64,000 nt of DNA, taken from positions 158,529-222,528 of the forward strand of contig NZ_CP014600.1 in NCBI RefSeq assembly GCF_001687105.1, in the 5' to 3' direction. Under the pieces are notes generated by a model. That model was not told the DNA's origin. It ran no database searches and saw only the letters and a program-made list of their open reading frames with translations. The stretch is from Salipiger sp. CCB-MM3. Its GTDB lineage: Bacteria > Pseudomonadota > Alphaproteobacteria > Rhodobacterales > Rhodobacteraceae. Position numbers and translations under genes: made by a program. Positions 24,244 to 33,008 of the stretch are shown in pieces (position 1 is the stretch's first letter; every line of letters starts with the position of its first letter).

Positions 24244-24533
24244 TTTGCGATCTCCTCGATGTCGCTGTCGGAAAGCTCTTTGGCATAGATGCCCATGACA
24301 TCTGCCATGCCGCCCTTGCGGTAGCCTGAGCGGTAGGATTTCAGCGCGCTCTGCAGGTAGTCCTCGCGCTGTCCGGCAAGGATCGGCACCCCGGCCACCA
24401 GCGGATTGCCGTCAGCGGCATGGCAGGACACGCAGGGAGAAACGCTGGCGGGCACCGCTGGGGCATCGTCGGCGAGCGCGGCGCAGGGCGCGAGCAGCGC
24501 GAGGGCCGCAAGATCAAGCCTGAATGGCAACAT
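24225..24533 (-). CDS. Small class I cytochrome c
   Basis: 102 residues. A signal peptide (ALALLAPCAALA) is followed by one haem-binding site CVSCH (about 34-38) and a probable axial Met in KGGMADVMG. Soluble periplasmic electron carrier, similar to cytochrome c553/c4 half-domains. Overlaps the end of the multicopper oxidase gene by 20 bases and the start of the phytochelatin synthase gene by 19. Likely electron acceptor for the GMC dehydrogenase encoded in the same operon. Confidence 0.9.
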   Translation of the reverse strand: MLPFRLDLAALALLAPCAALADDAPAVPASVSPCVSCHAADGNPLVAGVPILAGQREDYLQSALKSYRSGYRKGGMADVMGIYAKELSDSDIEEIAKWFSAN

Positions 24534-26091
24534 TGAGCATCATCCCCAAATCTTCATGTGGCAGGATGTGGCAGTGCATGACGAACCGCCCGTCGAAATC
24601 GGTGAACCGCATGCGCAGGGTGACGGTGCCTGCGGCGGGCACGGCGATCGTGTCCTGCCATTGCGGATGCGCCAGCGGCTCGCCATTGATCTTGATCACC
24701 TGCATCGGATTTACATGCACGTGGATGGGGTGCGGGAATGGCGTTGTGTTGACCAACTCCCATTCCTCGGCCTGCCCCAGCTTGGCGACGACGTCGTCGC
24801 GGTTGGGATCGAAGGGATCGCCGTTGAGGGTGAACACCGTGTCCTTGAACATGCCTTTCTCGTCGCTGACGCCGAGCACGATCTGCCGGGTCCGCACGAT
24901 CTCTTCGTCGGGGATGTCGGTGAGGACCTTGTTCTTCGGCAGCGGCCCCTTCGGCAGTTCGGTGCCCATCTTCACGTCGGGCGCGATGCGATCAGTGCCG
25001 GGGGGCAGCACGATCACCTCGGCCATCAGCGCCTCGTCAATCTGTGTCTTGCCCTGCGTGAAGGCCGGACGCATCAGCATGTAGCTGCCGGGCTCGATCG
25101 CCTTCACCATCAGGTTCATTCGGTTCCCCGGCGCGATGAAGATCTCATCGGTCTGCCGCGCCTCGGGATAGGGATTGCCGTCGAAACCAATCTCGTAGAG
25201 CTCCAGCCCGTCCAGCTTCATCGGCAGGAACTGCTGGTCGCCCGCGTTCAACAGCCGCCAATGTTGCACCTCGCCAGTCCGCATGTAGATGCGCGGGTGG
25301 TATTCGCCGTTCACCAACCAATAGCGCTCGGCATCCAGCGACCAGATCGTGTCATAGCTTTCGAGGTCCTCTGCCTTGGGATCGACAACCGGGCATTGAA
25401 ACACCAGCACGCGCTCGATCGCGGCGGCCACCTCGGGCACCTCGTCGAGCGTGCCCGTGACGACCATCATGCCACCGCATCCAGAGGCGACCTGCAGCGC
25501 CACCGAGCCATGGCGGTGCGGGTGGTACCAGTAGTTGCCCGCAGGGTGATCTTCCGGCAATCGCACGACGTAGTTGAAGCTCTCGCCGGGGTGAATCTGC
25601 AGATAGACGTTGTCGGAATTGCCCTTGGGGCTGACGTGGAACCCGTGGAAATGCAGGTTGGTTGTGCTGAACTCGTTCGGCGTGTTCAGGATCGCCGGCG
25701 AGGGATCGTCGTTCGGCGGCATGTCATTGTGCAGGGTGATTTCCATGTCGTCGCCCGGAGCGACGCGGAAGGTCGGGCCGGGAATCTCACCCTCGTAGAG
25801 CCGCAAGTTGGGCCGGGCGTAGGGCAATTCGATCCGGGACTGCTTCATCGTCAGATCGAGCCGGAAGCGTCCGTTTGCCGAATGGACCTCGCGTGGGTTC
25901 CTCAGGTCGCTGGCCAGCCCGAGGGGCGAGCGTGCCGGGACTTCGGTGGCCTGCCCGTCGGCGAAGGCGCGGGTCATCCCCCCCGCGCCAAGGGAAGCGA
26001 CGCCTCCGACCGAAGCCACCGAAATAAGGAGCTTCCTACGCGTTAAGCCTTTTCCGTGAGTGGTGGTTGGAGCGGGTTTGGCCTGCGGCAT
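24514..26091 (-). CDS. Multicopper oxidase, Tat-exported
   Basis: 525 residues. Tat leader LTRRKLLISVASVGG, then three cupredoxin domains. All copper-site motifs are present: NLHFHGFH, YWYHPHRHG, HPIHVHV and the type 1/trinuclear motif MHCHILPHEDLGM. No Met-rich insert of the CueO kind is obvious. Oxidises a substrate (metal ion, phenol or other) with oxygen reduced to water in the periplasm. First gene of a six-gene overlapping operon ending with the MFS permease. Confidence 0.92.
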   Translation of the reverse strand: MPQAKPAPTTTHGKGLTRRKLLISVASVGGVASLGAGGMTRAFADGQATEVPARSPLGLASDLRNPREVHSANGRFRLDLTMKQSRIELPYARPNLRLYEGEIPGPTFRVAPGDDMEITLHNDMPPNDDPSPAILNTPNEFSTTNLHFHGFHVSPKGNSDNVYLQIHPGESFNYVVRLPEDHPAGNYWYHPHRHGSVALQVASGCGGMMVVTGTLDEVPEVAAAIERVLVFQCPVVDPKAEDLESYDTIWSLDAERYWLVNGEYHPRIYMRTGEVQHWRLLNAGDQQFLPMKLDGLELYEIGFDGNPYPEARQTDEIFIAPGNRMNLMVKAIEPGSYMLMRPAFTQGKTQIDEALMAEVIVLPPGTDRIAPDVKMGTELPKGPLPKNKVLTDIPDEEIVRTRQIVLGVSDEKGMFKDTVFTLNGDPFDPNRDDVVAKLGQAEEWELVNTTPFPHPIHVHVNPMQVIKINGEPLAHPQWQDTIAVPAAGTVTLRMRFTDFDGRFVMHCHILPHEDLGMMLNVAIQA

Positions 26092-26276
26092 AGGTATTCG
26101 TTCCGGTGGTATTTTGGCGAAAAGGCTCGCCTCTATTAAATACCATCTATGGGAGATTATAGGAAAAAATTGCGCGCATAGACTGTTTCTAAATGACGCC
26201 CAATCTCCGAAGCGCCCTGTCGTGCAGACTGATTTCGGACCTGCCGGCCCCGTTTTCCGCTGACGTCAGGTAGCGC

Positions 26277-26560
26277 TCAATGCGGGCTTAGGAGCGCTTT
26301 ACAGCGATCAAGCGTGCACCAATGCGAGCAAAGCAGCCGGTGGGCACGCAGCAGTTCCGGCAGCGCAATTGCCAAAAGGCAAGCGCCCGCCAGCGAAAGA
26401 CGCCAAAGTCCCATGACGTCGAAGAGCAAAGCGCCTCCGATACCTCCCAGCGTGAAGGCTGACAGCCTCAGTCGGGGGCTTTGCACTCGCCCGACCCCCC
26501 CGGCGTCCGCCAGCCCGACGCCGGAAAGCAGAGCGAAATCAATGCTGTTCAAGGAAGCAT
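26277..26560 (-). pseudogene. Membrane-protein fragment, possibly DUF1275/YoaK C-terminus
   Basis: The minus-strand frame contains LSAFTLGGIGGALLFDVMG and a second hydrophobic segment ending IALPELLRAHRL, resembling the last helices of a small membrane protein, possibly DUF1275. There is no sensible start: upstream the frame runs into the L,D-transpeptidase gene. Taken as a decayed remnant. Nothing else was seen in 26092-26276, which should contain the multicopper oxidase promoter. Confidence 0.3.
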
Positions 26561-26563
26561 AAG

Positions 26564-27178
26564 CTAGCCTTCTTGGGCGGTGCTTACACCAAGGCGTTTG
26601 GGATGCAGCACGACACGCGCGTTCATCGGAACCTGATCGTAGAGCAGGGTGATCTGGTCGTTTATGAGGCCCGCACAACCGTTCGAGACAGCCCGCCCGA
26701 TGGTTCCCGGATCATCCGTCCCGTGAATTCGCAAGAAGGTGTCGCCGCGCTCAGGGGTGAAGAGATAGAGCGCGCGGGCGCCAAGGGGATTGCCGGGACC
26801 CCCAGGCATACCGCCATCGGCGTATTTCTGATATTTTTCGGGTTCGCGCTCGATCATGCCGGGCGTCGGCGTCCAAGAAGGCCACTCTTTCTTGGCACCA
26901 ACGAAGTATTCTCCCGGCTCATAGAGCCCGTCGCGACCGACGCGGATGGCATAGATCCACGCTTGCCCATCGGGAAGCGACCAGAAGAGCCGGTACGCGT
27001 CCGGATACACATGAACTTCGTTGGCTGGCAGCGGGGTCGTCAACCGAACGAGTTGCGGTTGTATCACGCTGGGGGCCGGAGCGGTGGTCTGTGCGCGCAG
27101 CAGTGCGGGCATCGCGAGGCCTGCTGCTGAGGCGAGGCCGAGCGTCAGGGTTCTACGCCGCGTCATAAAAGCATTCAT
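26564..27178 (-). CDS. L,D-transpeptidase (YkuD domain), Tat signal
   Basis: 204 residues with a Tat-like leader (MTRRRTLTLGLASAAG). The YkuD domain covers about 50-195 with the catalytic motif H152GTDDP ... SNGC168; the residue after the Cys-Ala-Gly is not the usual Arg. It forms 3-3 peptidoglycan cross-links or attaches proteins to peptidoglycan in the periplasm. ATG 27178 follows AAAGGA. A second enzyme with the same layout is encoded inside the Tad locus at 41572-42132. Monocistronic as far as visible. Confidence 0.9.
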   Translation of the reverse strand: MNAFMTRRRTLTLGLASAAGLAMPALLRAQTTAPAPSVIQPQLVRLTTPLPANEVHVYPDAYRLFWSLPDGQAWIYAIRVGRDGLYEPGEYFVGAKKEWPSWTPTPGMIEREPEKYQKYADGGMPGGPGNPLGARALYLFTPERGDTFLRIHGTDDPGTIGRAVSNGCAGLINDQITLLYDQVPMNARVVLHPKRLGVSTAQEG

Positions 27179-27609
27179 GGATATTCCTTTCTGTCACCGG
27201 CCCAACGTCGATTAGCCAGAGTTGACTATTGGGGTTAACTTAACTGGCGCTTAGGCATGGCGAGGCGTCGGAGTTTAGCCACGCGCACAGTTACCTCCGT
27301 TCAAACATTGCCGGAGCCGCAGTTACTTGCGTGCTCCCATCAGGAAACGGAATGTGTGCGATGATGGCAGAGTTCCATCATTTGGGCGTGATACCGAAAT
27401 AGCGTGGTGTTCCGGCACCAAAGTCTGAATGGCGTGTGTCCGCTGTACGTCCCGCAGATGAGCCCTGTCTCGGGTCCGCTCGGGCTTCGGTGTCATAGCT
27501 TCTTTTCGCCGAACTGGTCGCGCCATGGAAATCTTTCGCGCAGCGGCGATCCCATTCATGACTCCTAGAAGCATTCAGGGCATATAAGAGTGAAAATGGG
27601 TCAAGAGAC
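27179..27609. other. Divergent intergenic region, L,D-transpeptidase and MetR-like gene
   Basis: No convincing gene. It should contain promoters for both flanking genes. A CATGAC half-site occurs near 27557 and matches the arms of the palindrome at 28545-28561 upstream of mesX, which fits autoregulation by the MetR-like protein, but a single half-site is weak. Confidence 0.35.
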
Positions 27610-28482
27610 ATGATCGACATACAGCCCCTCGCTATCCTGCGCGAAATCGACCGGACCGGCAGCCTTACTGAAGCCGCGGACCGTCTGCATTTAACCCAGT
27701 CAGCGGTCAGTCATGCCATTCGCCGGTTCGAAGAGCGGCACGGCGTGAAGCTCTGGGAGCGAGAGGGTCGCAAACTGCGTCTCACCCCGACGGGGGAGTA
27801 TCTGCTTGGGCTGGCGGCGCGGGTTTTGCCTCAGCTCGAACACGGGGCCACCGTTCTGGAGGACTATGCGCGCGGTCGGCGGGGCGCGATCCGGGTCGGG
27901 ATGGAGTGCCACCCCTGTCAGGATTGGCTGATGCGGATCGTTGACCCATTTCTGGCGAAATGGCCGGATGTCGATCTCGACGTGACCTCCGCTTTCCAAT
28001 TCGGCGGGCTGGCGGCGTTGCTGGGGCATGAGATCGACCTGCTGGTCACGCCGGACCCTGTAGAGCGCCCGGGTCTCGAATACAGGCCTGTTTTCAATTA
28101 CGAACTGGTTCTCGCGGTGGCCGAGGACCACCCGCTTGCCCGCAAACGGCAGGTCGTGCCGGGCGATCTGGCACGCGAGACGCTAATCACCTATCCGGTC
28201 GCCCGCGAACGGCTCGACATCTACACCCGGTTCTTGGTTCCAGCCCATGCACTGCCGCGTCGGCACCGCACGGTTGAGACCACCGATCTGATGCTTCGAC
28301 TGGTCGCCTCGGGACGGGCCGTCAGCGCGACGCCGGATTGGCTGCTGCGTGATGCCACGGGCGTGACCGGTGTGCGCCTCGGAGAGGGCATCCCCAAGTC
28401 GATCCATTTGGGCTATCGGACCGGTGAATCCCAGAGCCACCTTCAGGGCTTCATTCAACTGGCAGAGACCGCTCAGGTCTGA
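27610..28482 (+). CDS. metR: LysR-type regulator, MetR-like
   Basis: 290 residues. N-terminal winged HTH LTEAADRLHLTQSAVSHAIR (about 18-37) and a LysR substrate-binding domain with GMECHPCQDWL, a MetR-like region. MetR proteins sense homocysteine and activate methionine-synthase genes. The genes immediately downstream, mesX and mesD, encode a methionine synthase, which strongly supports the assignment. ATG 27610 chosen; the HTH begins at the expected distance. Confidence 0.85.
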   Translation: MIDIQPLAILREIDRTGSLTEAADRLHLTQSAVSHAIRRFEERHGVKLWEREGRKLRLTPTGEYLLGLAARVLPQLEHGATVLEDYARGRRGAIRVGMECHPCQDWLMRIVDPFLAKWPDVDLDVTSAFQFGGLAALLGHEIDLLVTPDPVERPGLEYRPVFNYELVLAVAEDHPLARKRQVVPGDLARETLITYPVARERLDIYTRFLVPAHALPRRHRTVETTDLMLRLVASGRAVSATPDWLLRDATGVTGVRLGEGIPKSIHLGYRTGESQSHLQGFIQLAETAQV

Positions 28483-28544
28483 TCCCAAGGTTGTGGAACT
28501 ACCTGCCTTAAGCAGAACCGCAGCGTTTTTCGCGAATTTTCCGG

Positions 28545-28561
28545 CATGACCTCGTGTCATG
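28545..28561. promoter_or_regulatory. Palindrome upstream of mesX, candidate MetR/SAM-regulator operator
   Basis: CATGAC-N5-GTCATG, perfect six-base arms, about 125 bases before the mesX start and within the only sizeable gap of the metR-mesX-mesD unit. Not the classical E. coli MetR consensus. Confidence 0.45.
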
Positions 28562-28687
28562 AAAGTCGGAGAAGAAGTCATTTTTGTTCATGTGTCTGTC
28601 GCTCCATACAAGCGGCACCTCTGGCATCGCAGGGCAGCGCGCCTGCCGCGGTGCGCATCATGAACAATGACCGGACAGCGACCCATC

Positions 28688-29665
28688 ATGCCCGAACCCT
28701 CTGCCTTCAAGATCACGAGCCTTCGGTTCGACGAAGACTACATCCCCGCCGACAGCACGCGGCTGACGACCAATTTTGCCAACCTCGCACGCGGCGCGAA
28801 CCGCCGGCAGAACCTGAAAAACGCGCTGCGCATGATCGACAATCGGTTCAACGACCTCGCGCATTGGGACAATCCCGCGGGTGATCGCTACGCCGTCGAG
28901 CTCGACATCATCTCGGTCGATCTGGATGTGGACGGCACAGGCCAAGCCTTCCCGGTGATCGAGGTACTGAAGACCACGATACATGACAGGCAGACCGACA
29001 CGCGCATCGACGGCCTCGTGGGCAACAACTTCTCGTCCTACCTGCGGGACTATGATTTCAGCGTCGTCTTGCCCGCGCATCGCAAGGCGCAGGACGGCAT
29101 CAGCGTGCCGGATGATTTCGGCAAGTTGCATGGAAATATCTTCCGGGCCTTCGTCGCCTCGGAGGCGTTCAGGGGGCAGTTCCGCAAGCCGCCGGTGATC
29201 TGCATCAGTGTGTCCGAGAGCAAGACCTATCGCCGGAGCGCCAACACCCATCCCGTTCTTGGCGTCGAGTATGAGCCGAGCGGTGCATCGCTGACAGAGC
29301 AGTACTTCCGCAAGATGGGCATGCAGGTGCGGTATTTCATGCCGCCCCGAAGCGTCGCGCCGCTGGCCTTCTATTTCATCGGCGATCTGCTGAACGACTA
29401 CACCAACCTCGAACTCATCGGCACGATCAGCACGATGGAGGCCTTTCAGAAGATCTACCGCCCCGAGATCTACAACGCGAATTCAGAGGCCGGTCACTGC
29501 TACAGTCCCAGCCTGAAGCACCGGGATTTCTCGCCCACCCGCGTCATCTACGACCGCGAGGAACGCGCCCGACTGGCGACCGAGCAAGGCAGGTTCGCCG
29601 AAGAGCATTTCATCAAGCCCCACCTCGCCCGTTTGGGCGAGTGGTCTGCTCAATCCGCCGTTTGA
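28688..29665 (+). CDS. mesX: MesX, DUF1852 partner of methionine synthase MesD
   Basis: 325 residues, DUF1852 family (NRRQNLKNALRMIDNRFNDLAHWDNP; SESKTYRRSANTHPVLGVEYEP). DUF1852 proteins are known as MesX, required with the short methionine synthase MesD, which uses no folate methyl donor. The exact reaction of MesX is not settled. Cytoplasmic, no signal peptide. ATG 28688 preferred; an in-frame ATG at 28667 adds seven residues. mesD follows 31 bases downstream. Confidence 0.88.
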   Translation: MPEPSAFKITSLRFDEDYIPADSTRLTTNFANLARGANRRQNLKNALRMIDNRFNDLAHWDNPAGDRYAVELDIISVDLDVDGTGQAFPVIEVLKTTIHDRQTDTRIDGLVGNNFSSYLRDYDFSVVLPAHRKAQDGISVPDDFGKLHGNIFRAFVASEAFRGQFRKPPVICISVSESKTYRRSANTHPVLGVEYEPSGASLTEQYFRKMGMQVRYFMPPRSVAPLAFYFIGDLLNDYTNLELIGTISTMEAFQKIYRPEIYNANSEAGHCYSPSLKHRDFSPTRVIYDREERARLATEQGRFAEEHFIKPHLARLGEWSAQSAV

Positions 29666-29696
29666 CCAATTCAGTTACTGCACGAGACACACCCCA

Positions 29697-30725
29697 ATGA
29701 CCAAACTACTCCCCACCTCCACCGCTGGCAGCCTGCCGAAACCCTCTTGGCTGGCCGAGCCGGAAAAGCTCTGGTCGCCTTGGAAGCTTGCGGGGGAGGA
29801 TCTTGCGCAGGCCAAACGCGATGCCCTGCGTGTGACCCTTGGCGAACAGCTTGGCGCTGGCATCGATATCGTCAGTGACGGCGAACAGACCCGTCAGCAT
29901 TTCGTCACCACCTTCATTGAAGGTCTCGATGGCGTCGATTTCGAAAAGCGCGAGACCGTGCGGATCCGGAACCGCTATGATGCCAGCGTCCCTACGGTGG
30001 TCAGCGCCGTGTCACGGTCCCGGTCTGTCTTTGTCGAGGACGCCAAATTCCTGCGGGCACAGACCGATGCGCCGATCAAATGGGCGCTGCCCGGCCCTAT
30101 GACGATGATCGACACGCTCTATGACGCCCATTACCGCAGCCGCGAGAAACTGGCCTGGGAATTCGCCACGCTGCTGAACGAAGAGGCGAAGGAACTCGAG
30201 GCTGCTGGGGTCGACATCATTCAGTTCGACGAGCCGGCCTTCAATGTCTTCTTTGAAGAGGTCAATGATTGGGGGATGGCGACGCTGGAGCGGGCCATGC
30301 AGGGCTTGAAGTGTCAGAAAGCGGTCCATGTCTGCTATGGCTACGGAATTAAGGCGAACACAGATTGGAAGGCGACCCTCGGCTCTGAATGGCGGCAATA
30401 CGAGATGATCTTCCCGGCCATTCAGGCCTCAGGCGTCGATCTGGTTTCGCTGGAATGCCACAACTCCCACGTTCCGCTCGAGCTTCTGGAACTGCTGCGC
30501 GGCAAGAAGATCATGGTCGGCGCGATTGATGTGGCCACCCCCAAGATCGAGGCGCCCGAGGAGGTCGCGAACACTCTGCGCAACGCGCTGCAATTCGTGG
30601 ATGCGGACAAGCTTTATCCCTGCACCAACTGCGGGATGACGCCGCTGTCGCGGCACGTCGCGCGTGGCAAGCTCGAGGCATTGAGCGCGGGCGCAGAAAT
30701 TGTCCGTCAGGAACTGGCTGGCTGA
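29697..30725 (+). CDS. mesD: MesD, folate-independent core methionine synthase
   Basis: 342 residues, only the catalytic C-terminal barrel of MetE; full MetE is about 750. Zinc ligands are visible: H211 and C213 in AVHVCYGYG, E253 in SLECHNS, C312 in CTNCGMTPL. The folate-binding N-terminal barrel is absent, so methyl-tetrahydrofolate is not the expected donor. Pairing with mesX defines the MesD type, reported as oxygen-dependent. A 15-base palindrome CAAGGGG-T-CCCCTTG (30778-30792) follows about 50 bases after the stop. Confidence 0.9.
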   Translation: MTKLLPTSTAGSLPKPSWLAEPEKLWSPWKLAGEDLAQAKRDALRVTLGEQLGAGIDIVSDGEQTRQHFVTTFIEGLDGVDFEKRETVRIRNRYDASVPTVVSAVSRSRSVFVEDAKFLRAQTDAPIKWALPGPMTMIDTLYDAHYRSREKLAWEFATLLNEEAKELEAAGVDIIQFDEPAFNVFFEEVNDWGMATLERAMQGLKCQKAVHVCYGYGIKANTDWKATLGSEWRQYEMIFPAIQASGVDLVSLECHNSHVPLELLELLRGKKIMVGAIDVATPKIEAPEEVANTLRNALQFVDADKLYPCTNCGMTPLSRHVARGKLEALSAGAEIVRQELAG

Positions 30726-30873
30726 GTTTCATGATGACCACTGCAAACACCCCGCGCCTGGCAGCGCGCCCTGCCCTCAAGGGGTCCCCTTGTTCAAAAC
30801 CCGCCCGGATCGGGCACAGCGACCTCTCAAACGAGCAGTTTCTGCACCGCTATTTTCACCGTGGTGGTTGAAA

Positions 30874-30892
30874 TGCTGCACTGCAGCATTCA
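30874..30892. promoter_or_regulatory. PhaR-type operator upstream of the phasin gene
   Basis: A perfect 19-base palindrome, AATGCTGCA-C-TGCAGCATT, contains CTGC-N3-GCAG, the TGC-rich site described for PhaR of Paracoccus denitrificans. It ends 40 bases before the phasin start. Confidence 0.75.
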
Positions 30893-30931
30893 TGTAAGTG
30901 GGGATCAAACGAAACCCAAGAGGAGGACCTC

Positions 30932-31354
30932 ATGACTGCTCAGAACGAATTCGCCAAGATGTTCGGCGCGATCCCCAACCTGTGTAACCCGGATCTGGCA
31001 AAGGGCGGGATGGCGTCGGTTGCCGAGTACAACTCGAAGATCGGTGATGTCGCGCTCGAAGCCGCCGAGAAGTCGAACGAGGTGATGGCGGACACGACCA
31101 AGAAAGCGCTTGGCAATATGCGCGATCTCGCCGCCGCGCGCGACCCTTCGGCATATGGCCAGGCTTTCGCGGGCTTTATGCAGGCGCAAATGGAACTCGC
31201 CCAGAGCACGACCGCGGCGCTCTTCGAAGTCGCGCAAGGTGCGGGAGAGCAGATGGGGTCTGTGTCCGCTGGCGCAGCTGAAAAGGCAGAGGCGACGGTG
31301 AATAAGACCACGAACGCAGCCTCAAAGCGCAAGACGGCTTCTGCAACTGCCTGA
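30932..31354 (+). CDS. phaP: Phasin family protein (PHA granule-associated)
   Basis: 140 residues, helix-rich, Ala-rich, no signal peptide: a typical small phasin coating polyhydroxyalkanoate granules. EYNSKIGDVALEAAEKSNEV and GFMQAQMELAQSTTAALFEVAQ match phasin helices; the C-terminus is Thr/Ala/Lys-rich. Strong ribosome-binding site AGAGGAGG before ATG 30932. A PhaR-type palindrome upstream indicates repression when granules are absent. No PHA synthase is in the window. Confidence 0.88.
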   Translation: MTAQNEFAKMFGAIPNLCNPDLAKGGMASVAEYNSKIGDVALEAAEKSNEVMADTTKKALGNMRDLAAARDPSAYGQAFAGFMQAQMELAQSTTAALFEVAQGAGEQMGSVSAGAAEKAEATVNKTTNAASKRKTASATA

Positions 31355-31376
31355 AGCCGTTTGACGATACGAATTG

Positions 31377-31411
31377 AAAGGGCACGTTCGCTTGGAACGT
31401 GCCCTTTGCTT
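31377..31411 (+). terminator. Rho-independent terminator of the phasin gene
   Basis: Perfect 13-base stem AAAGGGCACGTTC / GAACGTGCCCTTT (31377-31389, 31395-31407) followed by GCTTTT. Confidence 0.88.
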
Positions 31412-31472
31412 TTGTGAGGCGTCTCGGCATTTGTTGCTAGAAATCCGACCTCAGGCGCGGACCCCAAATCTG

Positions 31473-32807
31473 TCAATGAGACAGGAACTGGGTATCCTCG
31501 TCGACAGTGGGGGCGTCGCTGAAGTCGGCCTCGTCAGGGATGCGGCCAAAGGCGATTTTTGCACCGACATAGCCGCCGAGGATCTCCTCCTGAGCGCCAA
31601 AGGACAGGGCCTTCGCCCCATGCGTTTGGCGCAGACTGTCCATCAGATCGCTGACCTTTTCCCATTTCTCCCGAGAAATGTCGTCCGCGCCCTCATCCAG
31701 CGCACCGCCGAAAAGGTCTCCGGTGATGTCGGCATCGGTGACAAGGCCGTGCAGCATGACGCTGACCGCGTGCGGGGAAAACCTCAGGGATCGACGCGCC
31801 TCGCCCAATCCTTTGGAAAGGGCGCGCGTGAAGGTTCGGTCGTCCCGCGCAGCCGGGAATGTGTCGCGCCAGCTCCACTGCGCGTCCTCAGGACCACGCC
31901 CGCTCCGAAATCCCAAGGTCAACTCCGTGGCGCGCAGGTTGTCGCGCCGCAAGCGCCGGGCGGCACTAAGAAGGAGCTGCCGGGCGCAGGCCTCCACTTT
32001 TTCGGGCGTTCGCGCGTCCCGCGGCAGCACACGACCGTGGCCATACATGCTCTTCTTCGTCTCGGGGCGCTCGGCGTGAACGCCGTGGAATTCGTTCCAG
32101 AACCGCTCGCCCTCGACGTTGCCCCAGATCTGCCGCGCCCGTTTTGGCGCAAGCCGCCACAGCCCGCCGATGTCGCGGACGCCAGCGGCGGCAAGGCGCG
32201 CGCCAATGCCTTTCGAGATGCCGGGTAGGTCATATAAATCGAGGTGAGACAGGCAATCTGGCAGTCTCTGCGCCTCGATCAGGGCGAAGCCGTCGGGCTT
32301 GTTCATCTCTGCGCCGACCTTGGCGAGCAACTCTGTCGGTGCCATGCCGATGGAGCAGGTGAGCGCAGGGCTGAAAGCCTGTGCGAGCGCAGCCTTGATG
32401 CGCTCTGCAAGCGCCCTGCCCTGCGCGGCTTCGCTGGGCGAAAGGTGGCAGACCACCTCGTCGATCGACCTCACGTGCGCCACCGGGAGGATGCTGCCGA
32501 TGACCTCGAGGATGCGCTTGTGCAGCCGAACGTAGGCGTCATGCCGCGCGATCACAAAGACCATATCAGGGATCACCGCGCGCGCGGCGCGGACCGATGC
32601 GCCAGATCTCACGCCCCGCGCCTTGGCCTCGCGGCTGACGGCGATGCAACTGGTATGCGGCGAGTCCAGTGGAACAACACCCAAGGGGCGGCCCCGCAGG
32701 TCGGCGTTGAAATGTTGTTCAGCCGAGGCGAAGAAGCTGTCGAAGTCGAGATAGAGGCGTTCGACCTTCGGCTGCCCCCTCATCCCGATCGCCTCTCCAT
32801 CCGTCAT
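31473..32807 (-). CDS. dinB: DNA polymerase IV (Y-family, DinB)
   Basis: Error-prone translesion polymerase of 444 residues, longer than E. coli DinB (351). Palm residues are present: DFDSFFAS with D21 and D23, SREAKARGVRSG in the fingers, and RSIDE with D116 and E117. A helix-hairpin-helix (LPGISKGIGARLAAAGV) and little-finger domain follow, and the C-terminus is extended by about 80 residues, ending TVDEDTQFLSH. Monocistronic, converging on the phasin terminator. Confidence 0.9.
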   Translation of the reverse strand: MTDGEAIGMRGQPKVERLYLDFDSFFASAEQHFNADLRGRPLGVVPLDSPHTSCIAVSREAKARGVRSGASVRAARAVIPDMVFVIARHDAYVRLHKRILEVIGSILPVAHVRSIDEVVCHLSPSEAAQGRALAERIKAALAQAFSPALTCSIGMAPTELLAKVGAEMNKPDGFALIEAQRLPDCLSHLDLYDLPGISKGIGARLAAAGVRDIGGLWRLAPKRARQIWGNVEGERFWNEFHGVHAERPETKKSMYGHGRVLPRDARTPEKVEACARQLLLSAARRLRRDNLRATELTLGFRSGRGPEDAQWSWRDTFPAARDDRTFTRALSKGLGEARRSLRFSPHAVSVMLHGLVTDADITGDLFGGALDEGADDISREKWEKVSDLMDSLRQTHGAKALSFGAQEEILGGYVGAKIAFGRIPDEADFSDAPTVDEDTQFLSH

Positions 32808-33008
32808 CTCTGCTGCCTTTCACCGCGCGGTCATGACCCTATGTCGGATGTTCACCGCATCGGTTCAATGGCTGGCGCGCGCGTCTTAGGGGAATTGGAA
32901 CTTCTTCGCAGAGAGGGCCGTGTCGCGTAAACGCTCTCCGTTCCCTCAGGGGGCATGGGATCTCGTTCGGGGCTTCGGCTTTCGCCCGGACGGGGACGGT
33001 CGAGGCAC

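Noticed and set aside
21468..26046. Long plus-strand frames opposite the GMC dehydrogenase and multicopper oxidase
   Set aside because: No domains seen. The minus strand shows haem, copper and FAD motifs and ATGA overlaps.
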